64,000 nt of DNA. It comes from UBA1422 sp041752735 (GTDB lineage: Bacteria; Bacillota; Clostridia; Peptostreptococcales; Anaerovoracaceae). The stretch covers positions 1 to 64,000 of the forward strand of contig JBGSVW010000020.1 in NCBI GenBank assembly GCA_041752735.1, in the 5' to 3' direction. The position numbers were made by a program, and so were the translations under genes. Shown here piece after piece: positions 33,541-42,123 of the stretch; within the stretch, counting starts at the first letter, position 1; each line of letters opens with the position of its first letter. Below the pieces are notes generated by a model. It was not told the origin of the DNA. It ran no database searches and was given only the letters and a program-made list of their open reading frames with translations.

Positions 33541-35426
33541 GCCTTGGCCTCCCGTCGCTGTTTTTCCAAATAAATCATCAGTACATTGATATCTGCCGGA
33601 GAAACACCGGAAATCCTAGATGCTTGACCCATGGAGATTGGTTTGATTTCTGTAAGCTTTTGCTTTGATTCCAACCGCAATCCGTCAATCCCAAAATAAT
33701 CCAAGTTTTCATCCAATCGTTTGGTTTCGAGTTTTTTAAAGCGCGCAATTTGAATCAGCTGTTTGTCAATGTAACCTTGGTATTTAATCTGTACTTCCAG
33801 TTGTGCTGTGGTATGTTCAGGCAATTCCGGACGTTCCGGATCCAACGGTGCCAAATTCTCATACGTCAGATGCGGTCTTCTGACCAACTCTTCCAACGTG
33901 ACCTTATTGTTTAATGGCGCGTTGCCCAATTTTTCCAGATGTGCATTGGCTTTGGAAGGCAAAATCCAAGTGTTTGCTAGCCGTACTCGCTCTGCTTCCA
34001 CTTGTTTTAGCTTAAGCAACAGTCTTTGGTATCTTTCTTCCGAGGCTAACCCGAGTCTATATGCTTTTTCGGTTAGTCGTATATCCGCGTTATCTTGTCG
34101 TAGCAAAAGTCGGTATTCCGCTCGAGAGGTCATAATTCTATACGGTTCATTGGTGCCTTTTGTAATTAGATCATCCAGCAGGACGCCAATATATGCCTCA
34201 CTGCGGTCTAGAATAAAGGGCTCCTTACCATCAATTTTTAATGAAGCATTGATTCCGGCCATCAAGCCTTGGGCTGCTGCTTCTTCATATCCGGAACTAC
34301 CATTGAACTGTCCGGCACAGAAAAGGTTTTCGACGGTTCGATTCTCCAGGCTCAACTTTAGGTTCAACGGATTGATGCAGTCATATTCGATAGCATAGGC
34401 CGGTCTGACAATCTTAATGTTTTCTAATCCGACGATGGAACTATATAAAGCATGTTGTATGTCTTCCGGCATGCTGGTGGACATATTCTGTATGTACATC
34501 TCGTCGGTATCGCCACCTTCCGGTTCGATAAACAGCTGATGTCTTTTTTTGTCCGAAAACCGGTTGACTTTGTCTTCTATGGATGGGCAGTATCTTGGCC
34601 CGACCCCCTCAATCAAACCACCATACAGTGCCGATTTTTCTAGGTTTGACATAATAATCTGATGTGTTGTTTCGTTGGTGTATGTGAGCCAGCAAGAGAC
34701 TTGTTCTTTTTCCAGATGGTCATTCATAAAGGAAAACGGTGTAACCTTTACGTCTCCTTTCTGTTCTTGCATTTTGCTATAATCCAAAGAACTTCCCATG
34801 CACCGAGCCGGCGTTCCGGTTTTAAATCTTCGTAGCGGTAGCCCAAGTTCTTTCAGGTTGTCAGCCAATGGCACAGAAGCGGATAACCCGTTGGGTCCTC
34901 CTTCATAGGTGACATCTCCAATGAAGACCTTTCCACTCAGGTAGGTTCCCGTGGCAAGAATCACAATCTTTGTATCATAAATTGCATTTGTACGAGTCCG
35001 AATGCCGCCAATCTTGCCATCCTCTAATATTAATTCCGTTACTTCCCCTTGTCTAAGGTCCAAATTGGGGCTCGATTCCAGCGTTTTTTTCATTTCTGTG
35101 TGATATTTGTGCTTATCTGCCTGCGCTCTAAGGGAATGAACCGCTGGTCCCTTGGCTGTATTTAGAATTTTGCTTTGAAGAAATGATTTGTCAATATTCA
35201 AACCCATCTCTCCACCTAGGGCATCTATTTCTCTGACTAGCTGGCCTTTTCCGGTTCCGCCAATGGATGGGTTGCATGGCATCATGGCTACCGATTCCAG
35301 GTTTAATGCAATGATCAATGTTTTTTTGCCAAGCCGTGCAGAAGCAAGAGCCGCCTCGCAACCTGCGTGGCCGGCTCCTACAACAATTACATCATAGGTT
35401 CCCATTTGGTATGTCTTGCTTTTCAT
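33537..35426 (-). CDS. mnmG: tRNA uridine-34 carboxymethylaminomethyl modification enzyme MnmG (GidA)
   Basis: MnmG with MnmE installs the cmnm5 or nm5 group on U34 of certain tRNAs, using FAD and methylene-THF. The 629-residue protein has FAD motif VVGAGHAGCEAALASARLG at the N-terminus, PCNPSIGGTGKGQLVREIDALGG with the catalytic Cys region and TGTYLSGKVFIG. The C-terminal helical domain ends in ISGVSPADINVLMIYLEK. AGGAAAG lies 6 bases before the ATG. It sits 3 bases after mnmE. Confidence 0.97.
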   Translation of the reverse strand: MKSKTYQMGTYDVIVVGAGHAGCEAALASARLGKKTLIIALNLESVAMMPCNPSIGGTGKGQLVREIDALGGEMGLNIDKSFLQSKILNTAKGPAVHSLRAQADKHKYHTEMKKTLESSPNLDLRQGEVTELILEDGKIGGIRTRTNAIYDTKIVILATGTYLSGKVFIGDVTYEGGPNGLSASVPLADNLKELGLPLRRFKTGTPARCMGSSLDYSKMQEQKGDVKVTPFSFMNDHLEKEQVSCWLTYTNETTHQIIMSNLEKSALYGGLIEGVGPRYCPSIEDKVNRFSDKKRHQLFIEPEGGDTDEMYIQNMSTSMPEDIQHALYSSIVGLENIKIVRPAYAIEYDCINPLNLKLSLENRTVENLFCAGQFNGSSGYEEAAAQGLMAGINASLKIDGKEPFILDRSEAYIGVLLDDLITKGTNEPYRIMTSRAEYRLLLRQDNADIRLTEKAYRLGLASEERYQRLLLKLKQVEAERVRLANTWILPSKANAHLEKLGNAPLNNKVTLEELVRRPHLTYENLAPLDPERPELPEHTTAQLEVQIKYQGYIDKQLIQIARFKKLETKRLDENLDYFGIDGLRLESKQKLTEIKPISMGQASRISGVSPADINVLMIYLEKQRREAKA

Positions 35427-35429
35427 TTT

Positions 35430-36857
35430 TTACTTTCCTAAACAGAAGCGTGCAAACACTTCACTGATAATGTCATCGGAAACAGTTTCTCCGATGATTT
35501 CTCCTAACAAATCAAAGCCTCGCCGCACATCCACCTCAATCAATTCCAGTGGTTCCGAGTCTTTAGTCATGGCTACGGCATCCTCAACCGCCCGACCTGC
35601 TTCTCGTAGCAGATTCTCCTGGCGGGCATTGGTAATCATCAGGCTTTCACTCTGGCTAACTTTTCCACCATAAACCAGCTGCTGTATTTCTTCTTCAATT
35701 TTTTCAAGACCCACATCGGATACCATGGAAGTTTCAATCATCTTAGCATCAGGCAGGTACTGTTGAATTTCATCTAACGTCGCCTTAGCGCCCAAATCAA
35801 TTTTATTTGCCAATAAAATGGTGGGTTTGTTTCCAATGTGTTCAATAATATATTTATCCTCTTCTGATAGTTCTTCGCTGACATCCAGCATCATCAAAAT
35901 CAAGTCCGCTTGTCCAAAAGATTCCTTGCTTCTGGCTATACCGATTTGTTCTATGGTGTCGTTGGTTTCCCGGATACCGGCGGTATCCGTCAAGCGAATC
36001 GGAATCCCTTTCAAGCTGATGGTTTCCTGGATGGTGTCTCTGGTTGTTCCCGGAATTTCAGTTACAATCGCCCGAGTTTCCCGCATTAATGCATTCATCA
36101 AGGAGGACTTTCCAACATTAGGTTTTCCGATGATTACCACATTAAGACCTTCTTGCAAAATTCTACCCGTGTCGGCTGTAAGCCTTAATCTGTCTATCTC
36201 ACCGCCTATTTGCGATAAACTGTTTAACATGTTCTCATATACGATTTCTTCGATGTCTTCATCGGGATAATCAATGTTGACCGTCATATTAACCAGAAGA
36301 TCTAGCAATTGACTCCGCAACTTGGAAATCTCTGTGGAGAGCTTCCCTTCCAACTGTCCCATTGCAACCTCAAAGCTCTTTGTGGTTTTGGCGCGGATCA
36401 TGTCGATGACGGCTTCCGCCTGGGAAAGGTCCAGTCGTCCATTGAGAAACGCTCTTTTTGTAAACTCTCCTGCTTCCGCCAATCGTGCGCCCAGGTGAAG
36501 GGTAAGGCTCAAAGTTTTGCGTAGAGCGATGACACTTCCATGACAATATATTTCTGCGACATCTTGCCGGGTATAAGTTGCCGGCGCTTTCATAAACACT
36601 GCCAGAACTTCGTCCACCATTTCTCCGGTTTCCGGATTTACGATTTTGCCGTAACGCAAGATGCGGTTTTTAGCTTTCATCTCCTGGGTATGAGCCATGG
36701 GATCCTTAAGGACATCCTGCTGTGCAGTATTTGGCGTATCATAAGCAGGCACAAATATCTGATTGAGAATTTGTGCAGTCAATTCTCCACTGATTCTGAC
36801 AATGCCGATTCCTCCCTCGCCGTAGGCGGTGGAGATAGCTGCAATGGTTTCGTTCAT
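35430..36857 (-). CDS. mnmE: tRNA modification GTPase MnmE (TrmE)
   Basis: MnmE is the GTPase partner of MnmG, encoded next to it. The 475-residue protein has an N-terminal folate-binding domain (AAISTAYGEGGIGIVRISG) and a central G domain with P-loop GKPNVGKSSLMNAL, switch IPGTTRDT and DTAGIRE, then NKIDL. The C-terminal motif is FCLGK, carrying the conserved Cys. The gene begins after the jag terminator, with AAAAGGA upstream. Confidence 0.97.
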   Translation of the reverse strand: MNETIAAISTAYGEGGIGIVRISGELTAQILNQIFVPAYDTPNTAQQDVLKDPMAHTQEMKAKNRILRYGKIVNPETGEMVDEVLAVFMKAPATYTRQDVAEIYCHGSVIALRKTLSLTLHLGARLAEAGEFTKRAFLNGRLDLSQAEAVIDMIRAKTTKSFEVAMGQLEGKLSTEISKLRSQLLDLLVNMTVNIDYPDEDIEEIVYENMLNSLSQIGGEIDRLRLTADTGRILQEGLNVVIIGKPNVGKSSLMNALMRETRAIVTEIPGTTRDTIQETISLKGIPIRLTDTAGIRETNDTIEQIGIARSKESFGQADLILMMLDVSEELSEEDKYIIEHIGNKPTILLANKIDLGAKATLDEIQQYLPDAKMIETSMVSDVGLEKIEEEIQQLVYGGKVSQSESLMITNARQENLLREAGRAVEDAVAMTKDSEPLELIEVDVRRGFDLLGEIIGETVSDDIISEVFARFCLGK

Positions 36858-36883
36858 AGGTTTTTATCCTTTTCTAATTGGTT

Positions 36884-36910
36884 AAAAATAGCCCGTGTCA
36901 AACACGGGCT
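36884..36910 (-). terminator. Terminator between jag and mnmE
   Basis: On the minus strand AGCCCGTGT (36910-36902) pairs perfectly with ACACGGGCT (36898-36890) and is followed by ATTTTTAAC. It separates the rpmH-jag unit from mnmE-mnmG-rsmG. Confidence 0.85.
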
Positions 36911-36922
36911 AAAATCGTAGGT

Positions 36923-37801
36923 CTATTTCAGTTCAATGATGACCCTTCTGTATGGCTCCTCTCCTTCACTTCTGGTTTTCACCTTCGGATTGTCCTGAAG
37001 CGTAGCGTGTATGACCATTCTTTCATAGGGGTTCATGGGTTCAAGTCTGACTGTTCTTCTAGTCTTAATGACCTTTCCTGCCAGACGGTCTGCCAACTGT
37101 TCCAGGGTGTTTTCTCTTTTCACTCTGTAATTTTCGGCATCCACCACCACTCTGATGTACTTGTCTTTTTCTTTATTTACTACCAAGCTGGTTAAATACT
37201 GAATCGCATCCAACGTCTGTCCGCGCTTGCCGATGATTGTTCCGGAATCACTTCCCTCAATACTGATAAAAAGGGTTTCATCATTGGCTTCCGCTTTGAT
37301 GGTAAGCTCAAGATCCATCTTTTGAGTGGTCTCTCGAAGAAAGTCCAACGCGGGATGGCTTTCAAGAGCAACTAAATTGTCTGGCCTGGTTACTGAGCTG
37401 ACCCGCTTTGTTCTGACAATAGGCGCATCGCCCTCTTGTCTCTGGCCTGATTCAGTCCTTGGCCTTGGGGCTCTTGCTTCTCTAGGCTCTTTGTATTCTC
37501 TTGTCTCGCGGGCTCCTCTGTTGTCACTAGGCTCCCTCTCTTCGTCATTGTTATCTTGTTTGTATTCTTGCTTTTGCGATGTATATTCTGTTCTCATCGC
37601 AGGCGCTTCTTCTTTAGTCTTGGTTTGAGCAGATTTCATTGTGACACGTACTTTTGCTAATTTGGCTCCCAGTCCCAAGAATCCTTTTGAAGGTTCCTCC
37701 AGGACTTGTATCTCCACCTGATCAACGGTGCAGTTTAAATCTTTGAGTGCCAGTTTGACTGCTTCGTCAACGTCCTGACCCCACTTTTCTGAAAATTCCA
37801 T
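36923..37801 (-). CDS. jag: RNA-binding protein Jag/KhpB (Jag-N, KH, R3H domains)
   Basis: This 292-residue RNA-binding protein has a Jag-N domain (residues 1-52, EVQVLEEPSKGFLGLGAKLAKV), a charged low-complexity linker rich in Arg, Glu and Pro (about 60-140), a KH domain (SGTIIGKRGQTLDAIQYL) and an R3H domain at the end (MNPYERMVIHATLQDNPKVKTRSEGEEPYRRV). In other Firmicutes it works with KhpA in cell-wall and division control. It lies between yidC and mnmE, the conserved origin order. The stop is TAG. Confidence 0.95.
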   Translation of the reverse strand: MEFSEKWGQDVDEAVKLALKDLNCTVDQVEIQVLEEPSKGFLGLGAKLAKVRVTMKSAQTKTKEEAPAMRTEYTSQKQEYKQDNNDEEREPSDNRGARETREYKEPREARAPRPRTESGQRQEGDAPIVRTKRVSSVTRPDNLVALESHPALDFLRETTQKMDLELTIKAEANDETLFISIEGSDSGTIIGKRGQTLDAIQYLTSLVVNKEKDKYIRVVVDAENYRVKRENTLEQLADRLAGKVIKTRRTVRLEPMNPYERMVIHATLQDNPKVKTRSEGEEPYRRVIIELK

Positions 37802-37802
37802 A

Positions 37803-38492
37803 CTATTTCTTTCCTCCTTCTTTCTTCAGGTTAGCCCTGTATTTTCCGAGGTAAAGGTTGAAAAATATTTGAATGAACTGTCCAAAGAACCAGTAAAGTG
37901 AAAGACCGGCGGCAAACGAACGACCCATCAGGACAATCATTAAAGGAAAGACGTATTTCATCATCTTCATCATCCCGTCCATACCTGCTTGTGTCGGTGC
38001 ATTTTTATTGTTTGTAGTCAGGAATGATAAGTATGTAGCGATACCTGCCAGAATTGGCAAAATCCACTTGTCGGGTTGGCTCAAATCCATCATCCACAGA
38101 AAACTTTCGTGGACAGCAAAGAGCATATCCGATTCCATGTAAAGCAGCGGCTGACGCAATAAAGCAAAAACACCGAAAATAATCGGCATCTGAATTAGCA
38201 TCGGCAAGCAACCTGCTGCCGGATTGAATTTTTCTTCTTTGTAGAACTCCTGCATTTTGATGTTCAGCGTTTGCTTATCGTTAGCATACTTTTGCTGAAT
38301 GGCTTTCATTTTTGGAGAAAGCTGACTCATTTTTGCAGTGGATTTAATCTGCTTGGCATAAAGGGGAAAGAGCAACAATTTCACCAACAAGGTGAAAATA
38401 ATAATTGCTATGCCGTAGTTGCCAACCAAGCCATAGATTAAGCTCAATACCCAGCCGATTGGTTGTGCAATAGCACCAATAATCGCATTCAT
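37803..38492 (-). CDS. yidC: Membrane protein insertase YidC/OxaI
   Basis: YidC inserts membrane proteins, alone or with Sec. The 229-residue protein is the short Gram-positive form with about five transmembrane segments. Family marks are FTLLVKLLLFPLYAKQIKSTAKMSQLSPKMKAIQQKY (the K-rich cytosolic loop), AAGCLPMLIQMPI and LSLYWFFGQFIQI. The hydrophilic groove Arg is not clear in this short N-terminal region. No lipobox is present at the N-terminus, unlike SpoIIIJ. It lies 37 bases after yidD. The stop is TAG. Confidence 0.93.
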   Translation of the reverse strand: MNAIIGAIAQPIGWVLSLIYGLVGNYGIAIIIFTLLVKLLLFPLYAKQIKSTAKMSQLSPKMKAIQQKYANDKQTLNIKMQEFYKEEKFNPAAGCLPMLIQMPIIFGVFALLRQPLLYMESDMLFAVHESFLWMMDLSQPDKWILPILAGIATYLSFLTTNNKNAPTQAGMDGMMKMMKYVFPLMIVLMGRSFAAGLSLYWFFGQFIQIFFNLYLGKYRANLKKEGGKK

Positions 38493-38529
38493 GAAATTCC
38501 TCCGATTTTTACTATTCTCAGATCAATGG

Positions 38530-38739
38530 CTACTTCAGTGGGTCATACCCACCGGGATTCCAAGGATGGCATCTGAGAATTCGTCTAATTCCTAAGTAAC
38601 TACCCTTAAAAAATCCGTACTTGTCCAAGGCTTGGATAAAGTAGGATGAGCAGGTGGGGTAGAACCTGCATGTGGGCGGGAACAAGGGAGAAATGATTTT
38701 CTGATAACCCTTGATGATGATAATCATAACGGTTCTCAT
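38530..38739 (-). CDS. yidD: Membrane protein insertion efficiency factor YidD
   Basis: This 69-residue protein has the family pattern GYQKIISPLFPPTCRFYPTCSSYFIQAL followed by RRILRCHPWNPGGYDPL. The three conserved Cys (C-R-F-x-P-T-C-S and R-C-H-P-W) are present. It overlaps the rnpA stop by four bases and precedes yidC, the standard order. The stop is TAG. Confidence 0.95.
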   Translation of the reverse strand: MRTVMIIIIKGYQKIISPLFPPTCRFYPTCSSYFIQALDKYGFFKGSYLGIRRILRCHPWNPGGYDPLK

Positions 38740-39065
38740 TTTTTCACCTTTTTGATGGCGGCTTCAATAGATTTTTTCACATCCGCACATTTCCTGTTTA
38801 ATATGGTATTCCTGGCGATGAAAATATAGTCGTATCCATCAGGCAGTTTTACCTGACTGGTTCGAATACTTTCTTTCATCAACCTCCGCGCCCGGTTTCG
38901 CTCAACACTGTTGCCGACTTTTTTACTTGCCAAAAAAGCTGTTCTGCTATAGGGCAAGTCATTCTTCCGATAGAAAAGCACAATATAGCGCTCGCCTAAA
39001 GATTTACCTTTGTTGTAGATTGCGGAAAAGTCCGTTCGTTTCCGCAGCACATTTTGTTTCAGCAT
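38736..39065 (-). CDS. rnpA: Ribonuclease P protein component
   Basis: RnpA helps the RNase P RNA bind and cut pre-tRNA. The 109-residue protein has the RNR motif KVGNSVERNRARRLMKES (residues about 49-66) and a basic face. It starts 13 bases after rpmH, with ACTAAGGAAGCAGCA upstream of the ATG, and overlaps yidD. Confidence 0.95.
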   Translation of the reverse strand: MLKQNVLRKRTDFSAIYNKGKSLGERYIVLFYRKNDLPYSRTAFLASKKVGNSVERNRARRLMKESIRTSQVKLPDGYDYIFIARNTILNRKCADVKKSIEAAIKKVKK

Positions 39066-39078
39066 TGCTGCTTCCTTA

Positions 39079-39213
39079 CTAAGCTGTCAGGGATTTTCTC
39101 CCTCTCAGTCTTCTTCTTTTCAAAACGTTTCTACCGTTTTTGGTCGCCATTCTTTTTCTGAAGCCATGTTCGACTTTTCTTTGTCGTTTTTTTGGCTGAT
39201 AGGTCTGTTTCAT
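39079..39213 (-). CDS. rpmH: Ribosomal protein L34
   Basis: The 44-residue product opens MKQTYQPKKRQRKVEHGFRK and ends GRKSLTA, a full match to L34: the H-G-F-R-x-R-M segment followed by T-K-x-G-R-x-V-L-x-x-R-R-x-R-G-R. GGAGGTGAAAC lies before the ATG. It leads the rpmH-rnpA-yidD-yidC-jag unit behind a consensus promoter. The stop is TAG, notable for an essential gene in an organism that seems to decode UAG as pyrrolysine. Confidence 0.97.
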   Translation of the reverse strand: MKQTYQPKKRQRKVEHGFRKRMATKNGRNVLKRRRLRGRKSLTA

Positions 39214-39243
39214 TGTTTCACCTCCTTACACATATGCTTAGTT

Positions 39244-39272
39244 ATTATATAGCCGAGGGCTTATGATGTCAA
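39244..39272 (-). promoter_or_regulatory. Consensus sigma-A promoter of the rpmH operon
   Basis: On the minus strand TTGACA (39272-39267) and TATAAT (39249-39244), both perfect consensus hexamers, are 17 bases apart, 31 bases upstream of rpmH. Confidence 0.92.
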
Positions 39273-39347
39273 CGATTTTGTCTTTTGAGCCGCGATGTTT
39301 TTTCTAAAATTCTATATGTTGTGGGTCTGTGAATTCTGTGCACAATT

Positions 39348-39422
39348 TTATCCACCGCTTGTGGATAACTAGAATTTTCGTTGCGTGAAAAATAAAAAAA
39401 TTTACCCCTTGCCTGTGGATAA
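39348..39422. other. DnaA-box cluster upstream of dnaA (oriC part 1)
   Basis: Three DnaA boxes are seen: TTATCCACC (39348-39356), TGTGGATAA (39360-39368, reverse strand TTATCCACA) and TGTGGATAA (39414-39422). They lie in the AT-rich 257-base gap between rpmH and dnaA and form the upstream half of a bipartite origin. Confidence 0.85.
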
Positions 39423-39437
39423 CTTTTTATGTATGAT
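39409..39437 (+). promoter_or_regulatory. dnaA promoter overlapped by a DnaA box
   Basis: TTGCCT (39409-39414) and TATGAT (39432-39437) are 17 bases apart. The DnaA box at 39414-39422 covers the end of the -35 and the spacer, so DnaA should repress its own gene. Confidence 0.65.
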
Positions 39438-39470
39438 GGTTCTACTACAGAAAGAAATAGGGGAATCGAC

Positions 39471-40817
39471 ATGAAGACTTTAAACGAGAATTGGACAGAT
39501 ACGCTGGAATTACTAAAGCCAGAACTGACACAGATCAGTTTTGACACTTGGTTTTCTCCACTCCAACCAAAAAGACTGGATGAAACCCAAAATGTCCTAT
39601 ATATAGAGTGTAATGAGGGCTTCATTGCACAGGTTCTACATGATCGTTATGTCCCTCTACTGGAAACCGCTGTTCGTACCATCTTTAAGAGTCCGTATCG
39701 GGTTGAATTTCTCGTCAAAGATCCCGATGCAGCGGATTCTTCAGAATCTGCCAAAAATATTGATAAAGGAATTTTTGTCAACGAGTTTTACTTTAATCCC
39801 CGTTACAACTTTGAAAATTTTGTGGTTGGAAGCAATAATCAATATGCCCATGCGGTAGCCCTTGCAGTCGCAGAAACCCCTTCCAAACTATATAATCCAC
39901 TTTTTATTTATGGAGGATCCGGCTTAGGTAAAACCCATTTGATGCACGCCATTGGACATTATGTTCTGGAACATCACAAAAAACTAAAAATCTTATATGT
40001 CTCATCCGAGATGTTCACAAACGAACTGATTACTGCACTTAAAGAGAAACGAAATGTCAACACCTTCAAAAAGAAGTACCGTAATGTTGATATTCTTCTT
40101 ATTGACGATATTCAGTTCATCGAAAACAAAGAAGCTACCCAGGAAGAATTCTTTCATACCTTTAACAGCCTTTATGATTTAAATAAACAAATCATTATTT
40201 CCAGCGACCGGCATCCAAACAAACTAACCAACCTGGACGAGCGTCTCCGCTCCCGTTTTGCCTGGAATATTGTTGCGGACATCCAACCGCCGGATTATGA
40301 AACACGAGTTGCCATACTGATGAAAAAGGCAGAGCTTGAGAATATTGAAATTACTGATTCTGTTCTTCAGGTTATTAATCTGATTGCTGAAAAAATAAGG
40401 TATAATGTTCGGGAACTGGAAGGTGCTTTTTCTCGCATTATCAGTTTTTCAATTGTCTTGAATAAGCCCATCACGGTATCTTTCGCCAAAGAAAAGCTAA
40501 CTGAAATATTTTCATCCAGCGATTTAAATATCACAGTTGAAACTATCAAACGTTCAGTATGCAAATACTACAATATTTCAATTAAAGAAATGGAATCTGC
40601 CAAAAAAACCCGGGCCCTTGCTTTTCCAAGACAGGTTGCCATGTTTCTTTGCAGAGAAATGACGAATCATTCTCTTCCTAAAATTGGAGAATCTTTTGGT
40701 GGACGGGATCACACCACAGTATTACATGCCCATGATAAAATTGGAAAAGATATTATTTCAAACGAAAATGTCCGAAAAGAATTAGATGATTTAATATCTA
40801 TTTTGAATGAAAAATAA
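39471..40817 (+). CDS. dnaA: Chromosomal replication initiator DnaA
   Basis: DnaA opens the origin. The 448-residue protein has domain I (TLELLKPELTQISFDTWFSPL), a short domain II, and AAA+ domain III with Walker A GGSGLGKTHLMHAIG, Walker B LLIDDIQFIENK and sensor ISSDRHPNKLTNLDERLRSRF. Domain IV carries the DNA-binding signature GGRDHTTVLHAHDKI. ATG at 39471 is chosen because AGGGG lies 7 bases before it and the protein then begins at the usual place. It is flanked on both sides by DnaA boxes. Confidence 0.97.
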   Translation: MKTLNENWTDTLELLKPELTQISFDTWFSPLQPKRLDETQNVLYIECNEGFIAQVLHDRYVPLLETAVRTIFKSPYRVEFLVKDPDAADSSESAKNIDKGIFVNEFYFNPRYNFENFVVGSNNQYAHAVALAVAETPSKLYNPLFIYGGSGLGKTHLMHAIGHYVLEHHKKLKILYVSSEMFTNELITALKEKRNVNTFKKKYRNVDILLIDDIQFIENKEATQEEFFHTFNSLYDLNKQIIISSDRHPNKLTNLDERLRSRFAWNIVADIQPPDYETRVAILMKKAELENIEITDSVLQVINLIAEKIRYNVRELEGAFSRIISFSIVLNKPITVSFAKEKLTEIFSSSDLNITVETIKRSVCKYYNISIKEMESAKKTRALAFPRQVAMFLCREMTNHSLPKIGESFGGRDHTTVLHAHDKIGKDIISNENVRKELDDLISILNEK

Positions 40818-40872
40818 AAACACAAATATATAAACAAAGTTGTCAACATTTCATACATAAGTAAATCGTCAG

Positions 40873-40980
40873 TTGTCCACAAGAGAACTTGTATAAATAG
40901 TAATGAAATTTCAACATAATATGCCATTATACACAAATCCACAGGCCCTATTACTACTACTACTAAATATAATATAATAA
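40873..40980 (+). other. Chromosome replication origin with DnaA-trio unwinding element (oriC part 2)
   Basis: The dnaA-dnaN gap has DnaA-box-like TTGTCCACA (40873-40881), TTATACACA (40927-40935) and AATCCACAG (40937-40945). GC-rich GGCCC follows, then the trio repeat TATTACTACTACTACTAA and an AT-rich tract. This box-box-GC-trio-AT order is the same as the basal unwinding region of the B. subtilis origin. Strand orientation of genes switches around this place. No gene is seen in the gap. Confidence 0.88.
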
Positions 40981-41003
40981 GAAAAAAGACGGAGGTGCAG
41001 AAA

Positions 41004-42119
41004 ATGAAATTTTCCTGTAATCAACAAATTCTATCAAAGGCATTAAATACAGTTTCCAAAGCTGTTACCATCAGAACAACAATTCCTATTTTAAAAGGAA
41101 TTCTATTGAAAGCCACAGAAGACGGAAAACTAATTCTTGCAGCATCCGATTTAGATTTGAGTATAGAAAAGAACATTGATGTAAATGTTGAAAAAGAAGG
41201 ATCTGTCGTGGTCCTGGCAAAATTATTCGGGGATATCATAAAAAAACTTCCAAATGAAGAAATATTTTTTGAACTTCAAGAAAACGGCAATGTAATGATC
41301 AAAACAAGCCAGTCTGAATTCAGGATTATTGGGTTGCCTGCTGAAGAGTTCCCAAACATCGGAGAAGTTGAGGATGTTACCAACCAACTAGCATTCAATA
41401 AAGACATTTTCAAGGAAATGATAAGAAAAACAGCTTTTTGTGCAAGCATTGATGAGTCAAAAGGTGTCATAGTTGGTGTTTTAATGGAATTAGAAGAAAG
41501 AAAAGTGAATATGGTTGCGCTGGATGGTTTTAGAATGGCCGTAACCAGAGAAAATATGATAAATAAAGAAGAAGGAAAAGTAATCATACCGGCAAAAATT
41601 CTCAATGAAATATATAAAATTTTATCAGAGAATGAAAAAGAAGAAGAAGTAAATATTGTAATAAGCAATAAAAAGGCAGTCATACTGCTAGAAAGAACAA
41701 AAATAGTAATAAGACTTCTGGAAGGCGAGTTTATTAAATATAAAGATATTATTCCAAAAGAAAATCCAATTAAAATTATAGTTTCGCGAGATGAAATGGT
41801 TGAAGCTATTGAAAGAGCCTCCTTGCTAGCCAAAGAAGGAAAAAACAATCTCATAAAATGTAAAGTAGAAGAAAATTTATTTACTATTACATCCAGATCC
41901 GATGAAGGAACAGTAAAAGAAGAAATAATAGTTGAAAAAGAAGGGGATAATATAGAAATTGGATTCAACTCCAAATATTTAATTGAAGCTCTTCGCGCCA
42001 TTGATGATGATAAAGTAATTTTGGAATTTAAAACCGGAACAACGCCATGTCTACTTAAACCTATTTCAGGGCAACAATATGAATATTTAATTTTACCGGT
42101 TAGAATTTCAACAAACTAA
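41004..42119 (+). CDS. dnaN: DNA polymerase III beta subunit (sliding clamp)
   Basis: DnaN is the ring clamp for replication and repair polymerases. The 371-residue protein has the three-fold repeated clamp domain: MKFSCNQQILSKALNTVSKAV at the start, GFRMAVTRE in domain II, and the C-terminal L-P-V-R segment (YLILPVRIS). ATG at 41004 is chosen because GGAGG lies 8 bases upstream; a GTG three codons earlier is inside the binding site. The gene is markedly richer in AAA, ATA and GAA codons than purA or gyrB nearby. Confidence 0.96.
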   Translation: MKFSCNQQILSKALNTVSKAVTIRTTIPILKGILLKATEDGKLILAASDLDLSIEKNIDVNVEKEGSVVVLAKLFGDIIKKLPNEEIFFELQENGNVMIKTSQSEFRIIGLPAEEFPNIGEVEDVTNQLAFNKDIFKEMIRKTAFCASIDESKGVIVGVLMELEERKVNMVALDGFRMAVTRENMINKEEGKVIIPAKILNEIYKILSENEKEEEVNIVISNKKAVILLERTKIVIRLLEGEFIKYKDIIPKENPIKIIVSRDEMVEAIERASLLAKEGKNNLIKCKVEENLFTITSRSDEGTVKEEIIVEKEGDNIEIGFNSKYLIEALRAIDDDKVILEFKTGTTPCLLKPISGQQYEYLILPVRISTN

Positions 42120-42123
42120 ATAG

